Source: Actinoplanes oryzae (GTDB lineage: Bacteria; Actinomycetota; Actinomycetes; Mycobacteriales; Micromonosporaceae). Taken from it: a stretch of 64,000 nucleotides of DNA. The notes beneath the pieces are model-generated. The model saw only the letters and a list, made by a program, of their open reading frames with translations, did not search any database and was not told where the DNA came from. This document shows positions 16,624 through 26,182 of the stretch, piece by piece (the stretch's first letter is position 1; each line of letters opens with the position of its first letter). The stretch is from the NCBI RefSeq assembly GCF_030757795.1, contig NZ_JAUQWH010000007.1, positions 42,500 to 106,499 on the forward strand. The letters run 5' to 3'. The position numbers and the translations under genes were made by a program.

Positions 16624-17949
16624 TCAGCGGCGCGAGCGCAGGCGTACCGCGCTAGCCCGGACCTCCGCCTGAGCACGGTGACGATCCGAACGGACCGTCT
16701 CCCCCTCGGCGACGACCAACTCCCCCGCCACTCGGACGTCCACGACGCCGCGGGAGCCGGCCGCCCACACCAGATTGCCGATCAACTCGTCGTCCGGCAT
16801 GTCCAGCCCGGTGGCGAAGGCCGGAGTATCGACACTGACGGTCACGACGTCGGCCCAGCGACCGGTCTCCAGGACGCCGATGTCGTCACGGCCCAGGGCC
16901 TCGGCGCCGTACCGGGTGGCCAGCAGAAGAGCGTCCGCGGCCGTCATCACGCCGACGTCCTGCCGGGTGACCCGCGCGATAAGTGCCGCCGTCCGCGCCT
17001 CGTCCAGCAGGTCGAGCCGGTCGTTGCTGGCCGGGCCGTCGGTACCGAGCCCGACCGGCACGCCCGCTTGCATCAGGGCCGGCAGTGGCATGATGCCGGA
17101 TGCCAGCTTCGCGTTCGACGTCGGGCAGTGAGCGACACCCGTCCCCGCCTCGGCCAGCAGCTTGATGTCCGCGGGCGAGACGTGGACCGCGTGCGCGGCC
17201 GTCAGCCGTGCCTCCAGCAAACCCGTTTCCTTCAGCAAACTCGGTACGGATCCGAACCGCTCCAGCAGTTCGACGTCCTCCTCGACGGACTCCGCGACGT
17301 GGATGTGCACGAGCGCTCCCCGGGCACGGGCGAGTTCGCCGACGAGCCGCAGCGCTTCCGGCGGAAGCACGTAGGCGGAATGCGGCCCGTACGCGTACTC
17401 GATGCGCTCGTCGGGCCCACTGCGCAGACCCTCGCTGTCGATGCGGGTGGTGATGCGCTCGACGACCTTGCGCCAGTCCTCGCCGCCGGGCAGGTCGAGG
17501 ACGGCCTCGGCCAGGATGCCCCGGCCGCCGGTCTGGAGAATCGCCTCGGCCTGCTGCTCGACATGGAAGTACATCTCGGAGGTGGTGGTGATGCCGCCGC
17601 GCAGCATCTCGATCGACCCGAGCAGCATGCCGGCCCGGATGTCGGCCGGCGTCATCAGCGCCTCGGCCGGCCACATCGCCTGCCGCAGCCAGTCACCCAG
17701 CGCCAAGTTCCCGCCGCGACCCCGGAGCGCCGTCATGGGGCTGTGGGCGTGGGCGTTGATCAGTCCCGGCATGAGGATGCCGTCGACCGGCCGGAGGGCC
17801 CCGGCCCATTCCGGGGCGTCCTCGGCCGGGCCGACGTACAGAATCCGGCCGTCGGCGCCGATGTCCAGGACACCGTCGCGCACGACCGAACAGGCGCTGT
17901 CACAGGGAAGAATGATCGGCGCGTGAAGTCGCTCCGGAGTACGGGTCAT
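16624..17949 (-). CDS. Amidohydrolase (MtaD/SsnA/TrzA-like deaminase)
   Basis: 441-aa metal-dependent hydrolase, cytosolic. Seen: the HxH metal pair in PGLINAHAHSPM (near residue 65), a metal His in VHIHVAESVEED (near 215), a further His in TAAHAVHVSP, and the catalytic metal Asp in LGTDGPASNDRLD (near 300); a C-terminal composite beta domain (GRWADVVTVSVD) completes the fold. This set matches the S-adenosylhomocysteine/5'-methylthioadenosine deaminase and chlorohydrolase group. Exact substrate (SAH/MTA, 8-oxoguanine or other N-heterocycle) is not determined. ATG at 17949. Upstream lies a P450 relic rather than a functional partner. Confidence 0.85.
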   Translation of the reverse strand: MTRTPERLHAPIILPCDSACSVVRDGVLDIGADGRILYVGPAEDAPEWAGALRPVDGILMPGLINAHAHSPMTALRGRGGNLALGDWLRQAMWPAEALMTPADIRAGMLLGSIEMLRGGITTTSEMYFHVEQQAEAILQTGGRGILAEAVLDLPGGEDWRKVVERITTRIDSEGLRSGPDERIEYAYGPHSAYVLPPEALRLVGELARARGALVHIHVAESVEEDVELLERFGSVPSLLKETGLLEARLTAAHAVHVSPADIKLLAEAGTGVAHCPTSNAKLASGIMPLPALMQAGVPVGLGTDGPASNDRLDLLDEARTAALIARVTRQDVGVMTAADALLLATRYGAEALGRDDIGVLETGRWADVVTVSVDTPAFATGLDMPDDELIGNLVWAAGSRGVVDVRVAGELVVAEGETVRSDRHRAQAEVRASAVRLRSRR

Positions 17950-17982
17950 GACCGGGTACGACGCGGTCCGGCGGGTCGTCGT

Positions 17983-18165
17983 TCAGCGGGCGTACGCGAT
18001 GGGCCGGCTCATCGGGAAGTGGAGACCGCGGTGTCGCGGGTGATGTCGAAGCGGCCGGGGTCCGGGAACCGGCTGCCGTCGCGGTTGGCGGCCGGCAGCG
18101 CGATCCGCACCAGCTTGCGCCTCGAGATGGTCACGCCGGCGATCGTGAACTGTGGCCACGTGCAC
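17983..18165 (-). pseudogene. Cytochrome P450 relic with internal deletion
   Basis: C-terminal remnant of a P450 related to the intact gene at 43462-44655. One frame reads AGVTISRRKLVRIALPAANR and FPDPGRFDITRDT; a second frame supplies HFPMSRPIAYAR and the stop, matching the last residues (LPIAYGR) of the intact protein. The heme loop (FGHGIHFCLG in the intact copy) and about 45 following codons are gone. Nucleotide identity to the intact gene is high in blocks (18031-18054 equals 43664-43687; 18091-18115 equals 43724-43748). The N-terminal part was lost where the acyl-CoA synthetase gene now begins. Confidence 0.85.
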
Positions 18166-18202
18166 GTGAACGCCGGCGACGGCCGGAACGTCGAAACTGG
18201 GC

Positions 18203-19801
18203 ATGGCTGTTTCGTACCACGCCGCCGACCGATCCGAGCTCGGCCGGGAACAGACCGTGGGCTCGCTCCTGCGATGGGCCGCCGAGCAGGCACCCGACAT
18301 CCGGGCCCTGGTCGAAGGCACCGGAGAGGATGACGCCCGCGCGTGGACCTACGCCGAACTGCTCGCCGACGCCGAACGCGGCGCCCGCGCGCTGCTCGGC
18401 CGGTTCGCCCCGGGTGAACGGGTGGCCGTCTGGGCCAACAACATCCCCGAATGGATCGTCCTGGAGATGGCCGCCGCCCTGGCCGGGATCACCCTGGTGA
18501 CGGTCAACCCGGCCCTGCGGCCCGGCGAAGTGCGCCACGTGCTCGAGCAGTCGCGTGCGGCCGGGGTGTTCCTGCTCCCGGAGTATCGCGGCAACCCGAT
18601 GGCCGAGTCGCTGGCCTCCCTCCGCGCCGACCTGCCCGAGTTGCGAGAAACGGTGCTCTTCACGGACTGGCAGGCGTTCCTGCGGTCGGGTTCCGGCACA
18701 CAGCCACTGCCCGTTGTGGCGCCCGGCGATCCTGCGCAGATCCAGTTCACCTCCGGCACCACCGGCCGGCCCAAAGGCGCTGTTCTGCATCACAACGGGA
18801 TCGTCAACAACGCGCAGCTGTCGTACCGGCGGCTGCTCGACGTCCAGCCCGGTGACGTCTGCGTGAGCGGGATGCCGTTGTTCCACACGGCGGGCTGTGT
18901 GCTGGTGACCCTGTCCATGATCGGCGGCCTGGGCACCCAGGTGCTCCTGCCCCGATTCGATCCGGGCCTGCAACTACGGCTTATCGAGGCCGAGCGCAGC
19001 TTCCTGTTCGGCGGCGTGCCCACCATGTTGCACGCCATGCTCGACCATCCGAGCCTGGCCGCGACCGACCTGTCCTCGGTGCGGGTCGGCCTCAGCGGCG
19101 GCGCGACCGTGTCACCGCAGCTCGTCGACCGTGTCGAGGCGACGATCGGCGCGCCGTTGCTGAACATCTACGCGCAGACCGAGGCCTCGCCCGGCATCAC
19201 GATGACCACGACCGACGACAGCGCCGAGAATCGGCGGAACACGGTCGGCCGCCCGCTACCCGGCATCGAAGTGAAGATCGTCGACCCCAAGGAGGGGCGC
19301 ACGCCCACACCCGCCGGGGTCGTGGGTGAGCTCTGCACCCGGGGCTACCACGTCATGACCGGCTACTTCGACGAGCCGGACCAGACCGCGAAGGCCATCG
19401 ACGCCGACGGCTGGTTGCACACTGGCGATCTGGCCGCCATGGACGACAAAGGCTACTTGCGCATCGAGGGCCGCCTCACCGAAATGATCATTCGGGGCGG
19501 CGAGAACATCTATCCGGGCGAGATCGAGCACGTGCTGCAGGGCCATCCCGACGTGGCCGACGTGGCGATCGTCGGTGTACCCGATCCGGCCTGGGGCGAG
19601 CAGGTAGCCGCGTTCGTGATCCTCGCCCCCTCGGCCACGGCCGACGAGCAAGAGCTTGCCGATTTCGTACGCCGGAACCTCGCCCCGTACAAGACGCCCC
19701 GCACGTGGCGCTTCGTCGGCGAGTTTCCGCTCACCGGCTCCGGTAAGGTCCAGAAGTTCGCGCTCCGCGACCAGCTCGTTTCGGAACGGTCCCTCACCTG
19801 A
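18203..19801 (+). CDS. Acyl-CoA synthetase (AMP-binding enzyme, class I adenylate-forming)
   Basis: 532-aa ANL-superfamily ligase that activates a carboxylic acid with ATP and CoA. Motifs: P-loop-like FTSGTTGRPKGAVL near residues 180-193, GMPLFHTAGC, the A5-type YAQTEAS, GWLHTGDLAAMDDKGYL near 395-410, REGGENIYPGEIE-like hinge (IRGGENIYPGEIE) and the catalytic Lys in TGSGKVQKF near residue 513. Full length for the family. It resembles FadD3/FadD13-like fatty or aromatic acid CoA ligases. ATG at 18203 lies directly beside the P450 relic; no clear SD was seen. A strong hairpin follows the stop. Confidence 0.9.
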   Translation: MAVSYHAADRSELGREQTVGSLLRWAAEQAPDIRALVEGTGEDDARAWTYAELLADAERGARALLGRFAPGERVAVWANNIPEWIVLEMAAALAGITLVTVNPALRPGEVRHVLEQSRAAGVFLLPEYRGNPMAESLASLRADLPELRETVLFTDWQAFLRSGSGTQPLPVVAPGDPAQIQFTSGTTGRPKGAVLHHNGIVNNAQLSYRRLLDVQPGDVCVSGMPLFHTAGCVLVTLSMIGGLGTQVLLPRFDPGLQLRLIEAERSFLFGGVPTMLHAMLDHPSLAATDLSSVRVGLSGGATVSPQLVDRVEATIGAPLLNIYAQTEASPGITMTTTDDSAENRRNTVGRPLPGIEVKIVDPKEGRTPTPAGVVGELCTRGYHVMTGYFDEPDQTAKAIDADGWLHTGDLAAMDDKGYLRIEGRLTEMIIRGGENIYPGEIEHVLQGHPDVADVAIVGVPDPAWGEQVAAFVILAPSATADEQELADFVRRNLAPYKTPRTWRFVGEFPLTGSGKVQKFALRDQLVSERSLT

Positions 19802-19806
19802 GGACG

Positions 19807-19836
19807 CCGGCCGACGGTGCTGCCACCGTCGGCCGG
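19807..19836. terminator. Strong hairpin, likely bidirectional terminator
   Basis: CCGGCCGACGGTG and CACCGTCGGCCGG form a perfect 13-bp stem with a 4-base loop (CTGC), starting five bases after the acyl-CoA synthetase stop and ten bases from the stop of the converging SDR relic. No T-tract on either side, as is common in high-GC actinomycetes. Confidence 0.7.
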
Positions 19837-19846
19837 GCCGCGAACG

Positions 19847-20083
19847 TCAGGCAGCGTCGTCGTGGGCCGTGGCGGCGGACTTGTCCCGCCAGGCCGCGAG
19901 GTCATCCTCGATGCTGCGGATCTTGACCAGCTGACGTTCGATCGCGTCGGGGCCAAGGGCCAGGTGGCCGGGCAGCTTGTCCTGGCCGGCCACCTCGTAG
20001 ATCAGGGCGGCTCCCTTGACGGGGTCACCGAGCTGGGCGTGGTTGGCCGTGCCGGCCCAGTCCAGCGTGGCGTGAGCCGGCGT
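19847..20083 (-). pseudogene. SDR oxidoreductase C-terminal relic
   Basis: Minus-strand remnant whose C-terminus reads AQLGDPVKGAALIYEVAGQD, KLPGHLALGPDAIERQLVKI and ends DDLAAWRDKSAATAHDDAA. These are the C-terminal motifs of an SDR type found next to MmyB-like regulators in actinomycetes. The Rossmann motif, NNAG and catalytic YxxxK are missing; similarity stops at about 20083, where plus-strand regulator sequence starts. Not functional. Confidence 0.75.
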
Positions 20084-20250
20084 ACCGTCGGCAGCAAGGA
20101 GTACCACCACCCGCTGGTCGGCGACCTCACGGTCACCTACCAAGCCCTCAGCCCCGCCGACGACCCCGATCAGATCCTGTCATCGACGGCACCGAACCCG
20201 GCAGCTCGTCCGAGGCCGCCCTGCGACTGCTGGCCGGGCCGGGTCTCGAT
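20084..20250 (+). pseudogene. MmyB-like regulator C-terminal relic
   Basis: Plus-strand fragment reading KEYHHPLVGDLTVTYQALS then PADDPDQIL, and after a frame change GTEPGSSSEAALRLLAG. This is the C-terminal ligand-domain signature of MmyB/XRE regulators (compare the intact copies at 20289-21155: FHHSHVGTLSLHFEAL, YTAEPGSSAEDALILL, and at 45665-46543). The HTH and first half of the sensor domain are absent. It abuts the SDR relic head to head. Confidence 0.75.
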
Positions 20251-20288
20251 GTGATGTCCGGGGACGTCGGTCGAGGAAGTGTGACCAC

Positions 20289-21155
20289 TCAATCTGACGA
20301 TGATCTTTGTTCGGCCCGGAGCACGTCGGCTTTGTCGGCGGCCAGTCGCCGCAGCAGGATCAAGGCGTCCTCGGCCGAGCTGCCCGGTTCGGCGGTATAG
20401 ACCGACAGGTGCTGGCCGGGGGCGCTGGTGACGGCCAGGGCTTCGAAGTGCAGGCTCAGCGTTCCGACATGGGAATGGTGAAAGCGTTTCTCGTACTCGC
20501 GGGTTCGCGGGCGAATCTCGTACCGCGCCCATAGATCGGCGAACACGGGACTGCGCACGCTCAGCCGGCCGACGACCTGCTCGATCCGCTCGTCGCCGGG
20601 GAACTGCGACGACGAGGCCCGCAGATTGCCCACCGCGATCCGCGCCGCCCGGTCCCAGTCGGCGTAGAACTCTCGGGCGAACGGATCAAGGAAGATCATG
20701 CACAGCAGGTTGTCGTATCGGGCGAACCCGCTGTAGAGCTCCCGGGCCAGCGCGTTGGCGGCCAGGATGTCCTGCGCCACGCCGACGATGAAGGCCGGCA
20801 TGTCCCGCATGCCGTCCATCAGCCGGCGCAACTCCGGTGCGACCTCGGTCAGGGCCGTAGCGCCCTCGAAGACGGGCAGGCCAAGACGATAGAGGTGAGC
20901 GGTCGCGACGTCGTCGAGCCGCAACGCGGCGGCGAGGGCCCGCAGCACTTGTTCCGAGGGATTGCGCTCCCGCCCCTGTTCCATCCGCTTGTAATAGTCG
21001 ACGCTCATGCCTGCCAGCAACGCCACCTCGTCGCGCCGCAGCCCGGTCACCCGGCGGGCGCCCGACTCGGGCAGCCCGACGTCGGCCGGGGTGGTCGCTG
21101 CCCGGCGCGCCCGCAGGAAGTCGCCGAGTTTGTGCTCGTTCTCCACCCAGGCCAC
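20289..21155 (-). CDS. XRE/MmyB family transcriptional regulator
   Basis: 288-aa regulator. An N-terminal XRE helix-turn-helix (residues about 10-80: LGDFLRARRA, VTGLRRDEVALLAGMSVDYY, KRMEQGRERNPSEQVLRALA) is followed by the MmyB-like ligand domain (about 100-270) with FIVGVAQDILAANALARELY, FLDPFAREFYADWDRAAR and the C-terminal FHHSHVGTLSLHFEAL / YTAEPGSSAEDALILL blocks. GTG start at 21155. Such proteins usually repress an adjacent SDR or aldo/keto reductase; here the nearest intact reductase is at 21925. It ends just beside a relic of a paralogue. Confidence 0.88.
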   Translation of the reverse strand: MAWVENEHKLGDFLRARRAATTPADVGLPESGARRVTGLRRDEVALLAGMSVDYYKRMEQGRERNPSEQVLRALAAALRLDDVATAHLYRLGLPVFEGATALTEVAPELRRLMDGMRDMPAFIVGVAQDILAANALARELYSGFARYDNLLCMIFLDPFAREFYADWDRAARIAVGNLRASSSQFPGDERIEQVVGRLSVRSPVFADLWARYEIRPRTREYEKRFHHSHVGTLSLHFEALAVTSAPGQHLSVYTAEPGSSAEDALILLRRLAADKADVLRAEQRSSSD

Positions 21156-21301
21156 GCTACCGGCGGAAAGGCCTCACTTCGGGGGTGCCGTGCACCCACC
21201 CACGTCGTCGTCGACACCGACACCATGGTCGTCGGCCGGGCCGCGTCGATCCGGCGGTGGAGCGCCTGAACGCCGGGCGGATCGCGAACGTCGAACCAAG
21301 G

Positions 21302-21766
21302 GTGACATCACTCGAGCGAGTCCCACCCGCGCCGCCCTCCGATACGTACGGCGAAATCGAGCATGTCTCGGTCAACTTCGACGACCTCGATCCGTACGGA
21401 ATGGTCTATGCTCCCCGTTTTCTGATTTTGTTCGACCGGGCTTTCAATCGCATGCTGGAACGACTCGTCCCCGGCTTCAGCCCTTTGGATCCGGCCTACA
21501 TGGCCGTGATCCGCGAGGTGACCATCACTTATCACGCGCCGTTCGCCGGCCTGGGGACGGCGCGGATCCAGACCTGGGTGGACTTGGTGGGCCGGACGAG
21601 CGCGCAGTGGAGTCACCGGTTCTGGTCGAACGACGGGCAGATCGTGCATGCCGAGGCTCGGCGCACACTCGTACACCTCGATCCGGTGACCCGGTTGCCT
21701 TCCCCATGGACCGAAGCGGATCGGGAGGGCATGACGAAACTCATGCGTCAGAGCGACTCGCCGTGA
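21302..21766 (+). CDS. Acyl-CoA thioesterase (4HBT hot-dog fold)
   Basis: About 154-aa hot-dog protein. The motif HVSVNFDDLDPYGMVYAPRF is the FcbC/YbgC-type active site region with the Asp of DPYGMV in the catalytic position, followed by a long helix LILFDRAFNRMLERL and beta strands (EVTITYHAPF, GTARIQTWVDLVGR, AQWSHRFWS, ARRTLVHLD). The GTG at 21302 gives the usual length; in-frame upstream extension to 21185 is Arg/His-rich and not family-like. Substrate unknown; probably hydrolyses an acyl-CoA from a nearby catabolic route such as the ligase product. Confidence 0.75.
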   Translation: MTSLERVPPAPPSDTYGEIEHVSVNFDDLDPYGMVYAPRFLILFDRAFNRMLERLVPGFSPLDPAYMAVIREVTITYHAPFAGLGTARIQTWVDLVGRTSAQWSHRFWSNDGQIVHAEARRTLVHLDPVTRLPSPWTEADREGMTKLMRQSDSP

Positions 21767-21828
21767 CGTTCACAATGCTGCCAGCCGTCGCGCGCAGGTG
21801 CGGCAGCGCAGCCCGGGAGCAGGACTAG

Positions 21829-22905
<1,077 letters not shown>

Positions 22906-22920
22906 CCGGAGCGGCGGTGC

Positions 22921-23673
22921 TCAGGTGGCGCTCCAGCCGCCGTCGAGCACCAGCCTGGTGCCGGTGACATAGGAGGCCTGCGGCGAGCAGAGGTACGCGA
23001 CGGCACCCGCGACCTCCTCCGGGTCGATCAGCCGCTTGATCGCCGGCCGGGTCAGCAGCACGTCGGAGACCACCTGGCCGGGCGGGAGCCCGTGCACCCG
23101 GGACTGGTCCTCGATCTGCTTCTCGACCAGCGGCGTACGCACGTATCCCGGGCAGACGCAGTTGCTGGTCACACCCCGGCCCGCCCCCTCCACCGCGAGC
23201 ACCTTGGACAGTCCCTCGAGGCCGTGCTTGGCGCTGACGTACGCGGACTTGTAGGCGCTCGCCCGGATGCCGTGCACGCTGGAGATGTGCACGATCCGGC
23301 CCCAGCCCTTGGCGTACATGGCGGGCAGGACCGCGCGGCTGAGCAGGAACGGCGCCTCGAGCATCAGCCGGAGCATGAACGAGAACCGCTCGGGGTCGAA
23401 CTCCTCGACCGGCGAGACGTGCTGCACGCCGGCGTTGTTGACCAGGATGTCGGCCTCGATCGCGAGGCCGGCCAGCTCGGCGGTCCGGCTCAGGTCGAGC
23501 GGCAGTGCCTCGCCCCCGATGCGGCCGGCCACCTCGGTGGCGCCGGCCGCATCGACGTCACACACGATGACGTGCGCCCCGAGCGACGCCAGCCGCCCCG
23601 CGACCGCCGCGCCGATGCCACCGGCGGCGCCGGTCACGAGGGCCCGCAGTCCGGTCAGCTCATCGTCGTTCAT
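22921..23673 (-). CDS. 3-hydroxybutyrate dehydrogenase (SDR)
   Basis: 250-aa SDR oxidising (R)-3-hydroxybutyrate to acetoacetate with NAD. Motifs: VTGAAGGIGAAV near residues 13-24, Asp at the end of strand 2 (VIVCDVD, NAD preference), NNAGVQHVSPVEEF, HISSVHGIRASAYKSAYVSAK (catalytic Ser, Tyr, Lys) and CPGYVRTPLVEKQI, all characteristic of BdhA rather than generic SDRs. ATG at 23673 is preceded by AGGTGAG; a longer in-frame start at 23685 lacks it. Last gene of a minus-strand ketone-body operon (CoA transferase A, B, thiolase relic, this gene). Confidence 0.9.
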   Translation of the reverse strand: MNDDELTGLRALVTGAAGGIGAAVAGRLASLGAHVIVCDVDAAGATEVAGRIGGEALPLDLSRTAELAGLAIEADILVNNAGVQHVSPVEEFDPERFSFMLRLMLEAPFLLSRAVLPAMYAKGWGRIVHISSVHGIRASAYKSAYVSAKHGLEGLSKVLAVEGAGRGVTSNCVCPGYVRTPLVEKQIEDQSRVHGLPPGQVVSDVLLTRPAIKRLIDPEEVAGAVAYLCSPQASYVTGTRLVLDGGWSAT

Positions 23674-23754
23674 GAGAAGTCTCACCTGCTCCGACGTGCG
23701 TGTATGGAACGCCCACTATACAAGCGGGCACGGTATGGACAAGACCGCCGGCCG

Positions 23755-24007
23755 TCATCGCACGGCCTCGAGGAGCGCGAGGGCCACGGACGCGAACGCT
23801 TCGTTGATCTCGACCCGGCCGAGGGCGGACGGCGCGACGCCGAGGCGGTGCAGCGCCGCACTGATCGCGGGCCTCGGCGGCGACACCCGCGCGGGCCAGC
23901 GCCGCCCGGACGGCGTGGGCCCCCAGCTCAGTGGCGGGAACCGTGGCGAGGGCGCCGGTGTAGCGGGCGAAGGGGGTGCGGGCGTATCCCGCGATGACGG
24001 CGCTCAC
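23755..24007 (-). pseudogene. Acetyl-CoA acetyltransferase (thiolase) relic with large internal deletion
   Basis: From a GTG at 24007 (overlapping the CoA transferase B stop as GTGA) the frame reads [20 protein letters not shown] then TELGAHAVRAALARAGV, a normal thiolase N-terminus of about 50 codons. It then jumps, with a frame change near 23870, to ISAALHRLGVAPSALGRVE and INEAFASVALALLEAVR before a TGA at 23755-23757. The N-terminal active-site Cys region and the C-terminal HPxGxSG and CxGxG blocks are missing, so roughly 300 residues of thiolase are gone. Start and overlap with the upstream gene remain intact, showing it was once a coupled operon member. Confidence 0.85.
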
Positions 24008-24630
24008 GCGTGGAATTCGGTGCCGGTGAGCTCGCGCAGCTCCTCGATCCCCTGGCCGGGGGCGAGGCGCCGCAGCAACAGCCCGTCGCCGGTGACGTCG
24101 AAGACGGCGCGGTCGGTGATGATCCGGTCGACGACGCCGGCGCCGGTCAGCGGCAGGGTGCACCGGTCGACGATCTTCGGCGTGCCGTCCTTGGCGACGT
24201 GCTCGGTGACCACGACGACGCGCGGGGTGCCGGCGACCAGGTCCATGGCGCCGCCCATGCCCTTGACGAGCTTGCCGGGGATGGTCCAGTTGGCCAGGTC
24301 GCCGTTCGCCGCGACCTGCAGTGCGCCGAGCACGGCGGTCTGCACGTGCCCGCCGCGGATCATGCCGAACGAGGTGGCCGAGTCGAAGATCGCGGCGCCG
24401 GGCAGCAGGGTGACGGTCTGCTTGCCCGCGTTGATCAGGTCGGCGTCCTCGTCGCCGTCGAGCGGGAACGGTCCCATGCCCAGGATGCCGTTCTCGCTCT
24501 GCAGCGTCACGTGCACGCCGGGCGGCAGGTGGTTGGCGACCAGCGTCGGAATGCCGATGCCGAGGTTCACGTACTGGCCGTCGCGCAGTTCGGCCGTGGC
24601 GATGCGGGCCATGTCGTCACGCGTCCACAC
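24004..24630 (-). CDS. 3-oxoacid CoA-transferase subunit B
   Basis: 208-aa beta subunit of succinyl-CoA:3-ketoacid CoA-transferase, which activates acetoacetate. [16 protein letters not shown] and the catalytic Glu in [13 protein letters not shown] (near residue 50) are visible, as are the [14 protein letters not shown] and [12 protein letters not shown] blocks. GTG start at 24630, [12 protein letters not shown], overlaps the end of subunit A by 14 bp. Ends with GTGA overlap into the thiolase relic. Together with subunit A and the hydroxybutyrate dehydrogenase it forms a ketone-body/PHB-monomer utilisation operon; a protocatechuate-type (PcaJ) role is the alternative. Confidence 0.9.
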   Translation of the reverse strand: MWTRDDMARIATAELRDGQYVNLGIGIPTLVANHLPPGVHVTLQSENGILGMGPFPLDGDEDADLINAGKQTVTLLPGAAIFDSATSFGMIRGGHVQTAVLGALQVAANGDLANWTIPGKLVKGMGGAMDLVAGTPRVVVVTEHVAKDGTPKIVDRCTLPLTGAGVVDRIITDRAVFDVTGDGLLLRRLAPGQGIEELRELTGTEFHA

Positions 24631-25315
24631 GGGGCCGCACCGTCCTGTTCTCGATCGCCTGGCCGGGGTGCTCGGTCCGGATGAGGTGCTGCACGTAGAT
24701 GCCCGGGGTGTGGACGTCGTCGGGGTGCAGCTCACCCAGCTCTTCCGCCTCGGCGATCGTGCACCGTCCCGCTGTGGCCACGAGGGGGTTGAAGTTGCGG
24801 GCGGTCAGCCGGAACCGCAGATTGCCCTCCAGATCGGCGCGGTGCGCGCGGACCAGCGCCAGGTCGGTCACGATGCCGCGTTCGAGGATCGTGCGGACCC
24901 CGTCGAAGGTCTGCTCCGGCTTGCCCTCGCCGATCGGCGTGCCGGCGCCGGTGGGCGTGTAGAAGGCGGGGATGCCGGCGCCCCCGGCACGCAATCGTTC
25001 GGCGAGCGTGCCCTGGGGCACGAACTCGACGTCGAGGGTGCCGTCGAGGTACTGCTGCGCGAAGAGTTTGTTCTCCCCGACGTAGGAGGCGAGCACCTTG
25101 CGCACCTGCTTGTTCTCCAGCAGCAGGCCGAGGCCCTGACCGTCGACGCCCATGTTGTTGCTGACGACGGTGAGGTCGCGTACGCCGGTGTCGCGCAACG
25201 CCGTGATCAAAGAGGTGGGGTTGCCGGACAGTCCGAACCCGCCGACCGCCACCGTCATGCCGTCCCGCGCTACCGCAGCGACGGCCTCCGCGGCGCCCTC
25301 CACGAGTTTGCTCAT
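24617..25315 (-). CDS. 3-oxoacid CoA-transferase subunit A
   Basis: 232-aa alpha subunit partnering the next gene. The CoA-binding motif [20 protein letters not shown] lies near residues 24-43 and [20 protein letters not shown] near 100-120, both diagnostic of SCOT/PcaI alpha subunits. ATG at 25315 gives [12 protein letters not shown]. First gene of the operon, transcribed away from an IclR regulator 88 bp distant, a typical arrangement for PcaR-like control of CoA-transferase genes. Confidence 0.92.
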   Translation of the reverse strand: MSKLVEGAAEAVAAVARDGMTVAVGGFGLSGNPTSLITALRDTGVRDLTVVSNNMGVDGQGLGLLLENKQVRKVLASYVGENKLFAQQYLDGTLDVEFVPQGTLAERLRAGGAGIPAFYTPTGAGTPIGEGKPEQTFDGVRTILERGIVTDLALVRAHRADLEGNLRFRLTARNFNPLVATAGRCTIAEAEELGELHPDDVHTPGIYVQHLIRTEHPGQAIENRTVRPRVDA

Positions 25316-25403
25316 GGCCGGCACGCTAACCGCGGCCGGGCCGGAGCCCCTAGGAACGACCGCAGAATGACTCGGATGGTCGCCGGGTGCTCATAATGTG
25401 GGC

Positions 25404-26171
25404 ATGCAGGGTTCGCAACTGGTCTCCCGGATCGGCGCCGTGCTGCGCCGGGTCGGCTCGGGCGCCGCCGCGGGTGTCACGACCGCGGAGGTCGCCGCCG
25501 CGACCGGTCTCCCCCGCTCGACAACGCAACGGGTGCTCGCCGCGCTGGCGGAGGAGGGATTCGTCGACCGCGACGCCGTCCGCGGGCGCTGGCACCTGGG
25601 ACCCGAGATGTTCCTGCTGGGGTCGGTGGCCGCGGAGCGCTACGACGTGACCTCGATCGCGCGCGACATCCTGCGGACGCTCGCCGAGCAGAGCGGGGAG
25701 AGCGCCTTCTTCTCGGCGCGCCGGGGCGACGAGACCGTCTGCCTCGCCGGTGCGGAGGGCAGCTTCCCGTTGCGCTCACACGTGTTGCACGAGGGCATCC
25801 GGTTCCCGCTCGGCGTCGCGTCCGCGGGCCTGGCGATCCTGGCCTACCTGCCCGCCGCCGACGCCCGGGAGTACGCCCGGCGCCGCGGCGGCGATCTCGC
25901 GACGGCGTACGGCGACTCGCACGACACGGCCTCGCTCATGCGCCGCGTGACCGCCACCCGCCGCCGGGGTTACGCGGTCAACCCCGGACTGCTCGTCCCC
26001 GGCAGCTGGGGCATCGGCGCCGTCGTCTTCGACCGCTCCGGCTCCCCGGCCTGGGCGCTGAGCCTGACCGGGGTGGAGTCCCGCTTCCACGGCGCCCGCA
26101 CGGCTCAGCTCGGCGCGCTGCTGCTCGACGCCGCGCACACTCTGTCGCAGCGGATCCCACGCCGGGACTGA
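25404..26171 (+). CDS. IclR family transcriptional regulator
   Basis: 255-aa regulator with an N-terminal winged helix (TTAEVAAATGLPRSTTQRVL then AALAEEGFVDRD, residues about 25-65) and a C-terminal IclR effector domain containing SARRGDETVCLAGAEGSFPL and HVLHEGIRFPLGVASAGLA. A GTG at 25398 is also in frame, but CATAAT at 25392-25397 can serve as a -10 element and would put transcription start at about the ATG at 25404, suggesting a leaderless mRNA. It diverges from the CoA-transferase operon, which it likely controls. A large perfect inverted repeat follows its stop. Confidence 0.88.
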   Translation: MQGSQLVSRIGAVLRRVGSGAAAGVTTAEVAAATGLPRSTTQRVLAALAEEGFVDRDAVRGRWHLGPEMFLLGSVAAERYDVTSIARDILRTLAEQSGESAFFSARRGDETVCLAGAEGSFPLRSHVLHEGIRFPLGVASAGLAILAYLPAADAREYARRRGGDLATAYGDSHDTASLMRRVTATRRRGYAVNPGLLVPGSWGIGAVVFDRSGSPAWALSLTGVESRFHGARTAQLGALLLDAAHTLSQRIPRRD

Positions 26172-26182
26172 CGACCCGGCCT

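Noticed and set aside
18031..18115. Direct repeat shared with 43664-43748 as a mobile-element end or att site
   Set aside because: Both copies lie in P450 coding sequence in the same relative frame; duplication of a gene explains it.
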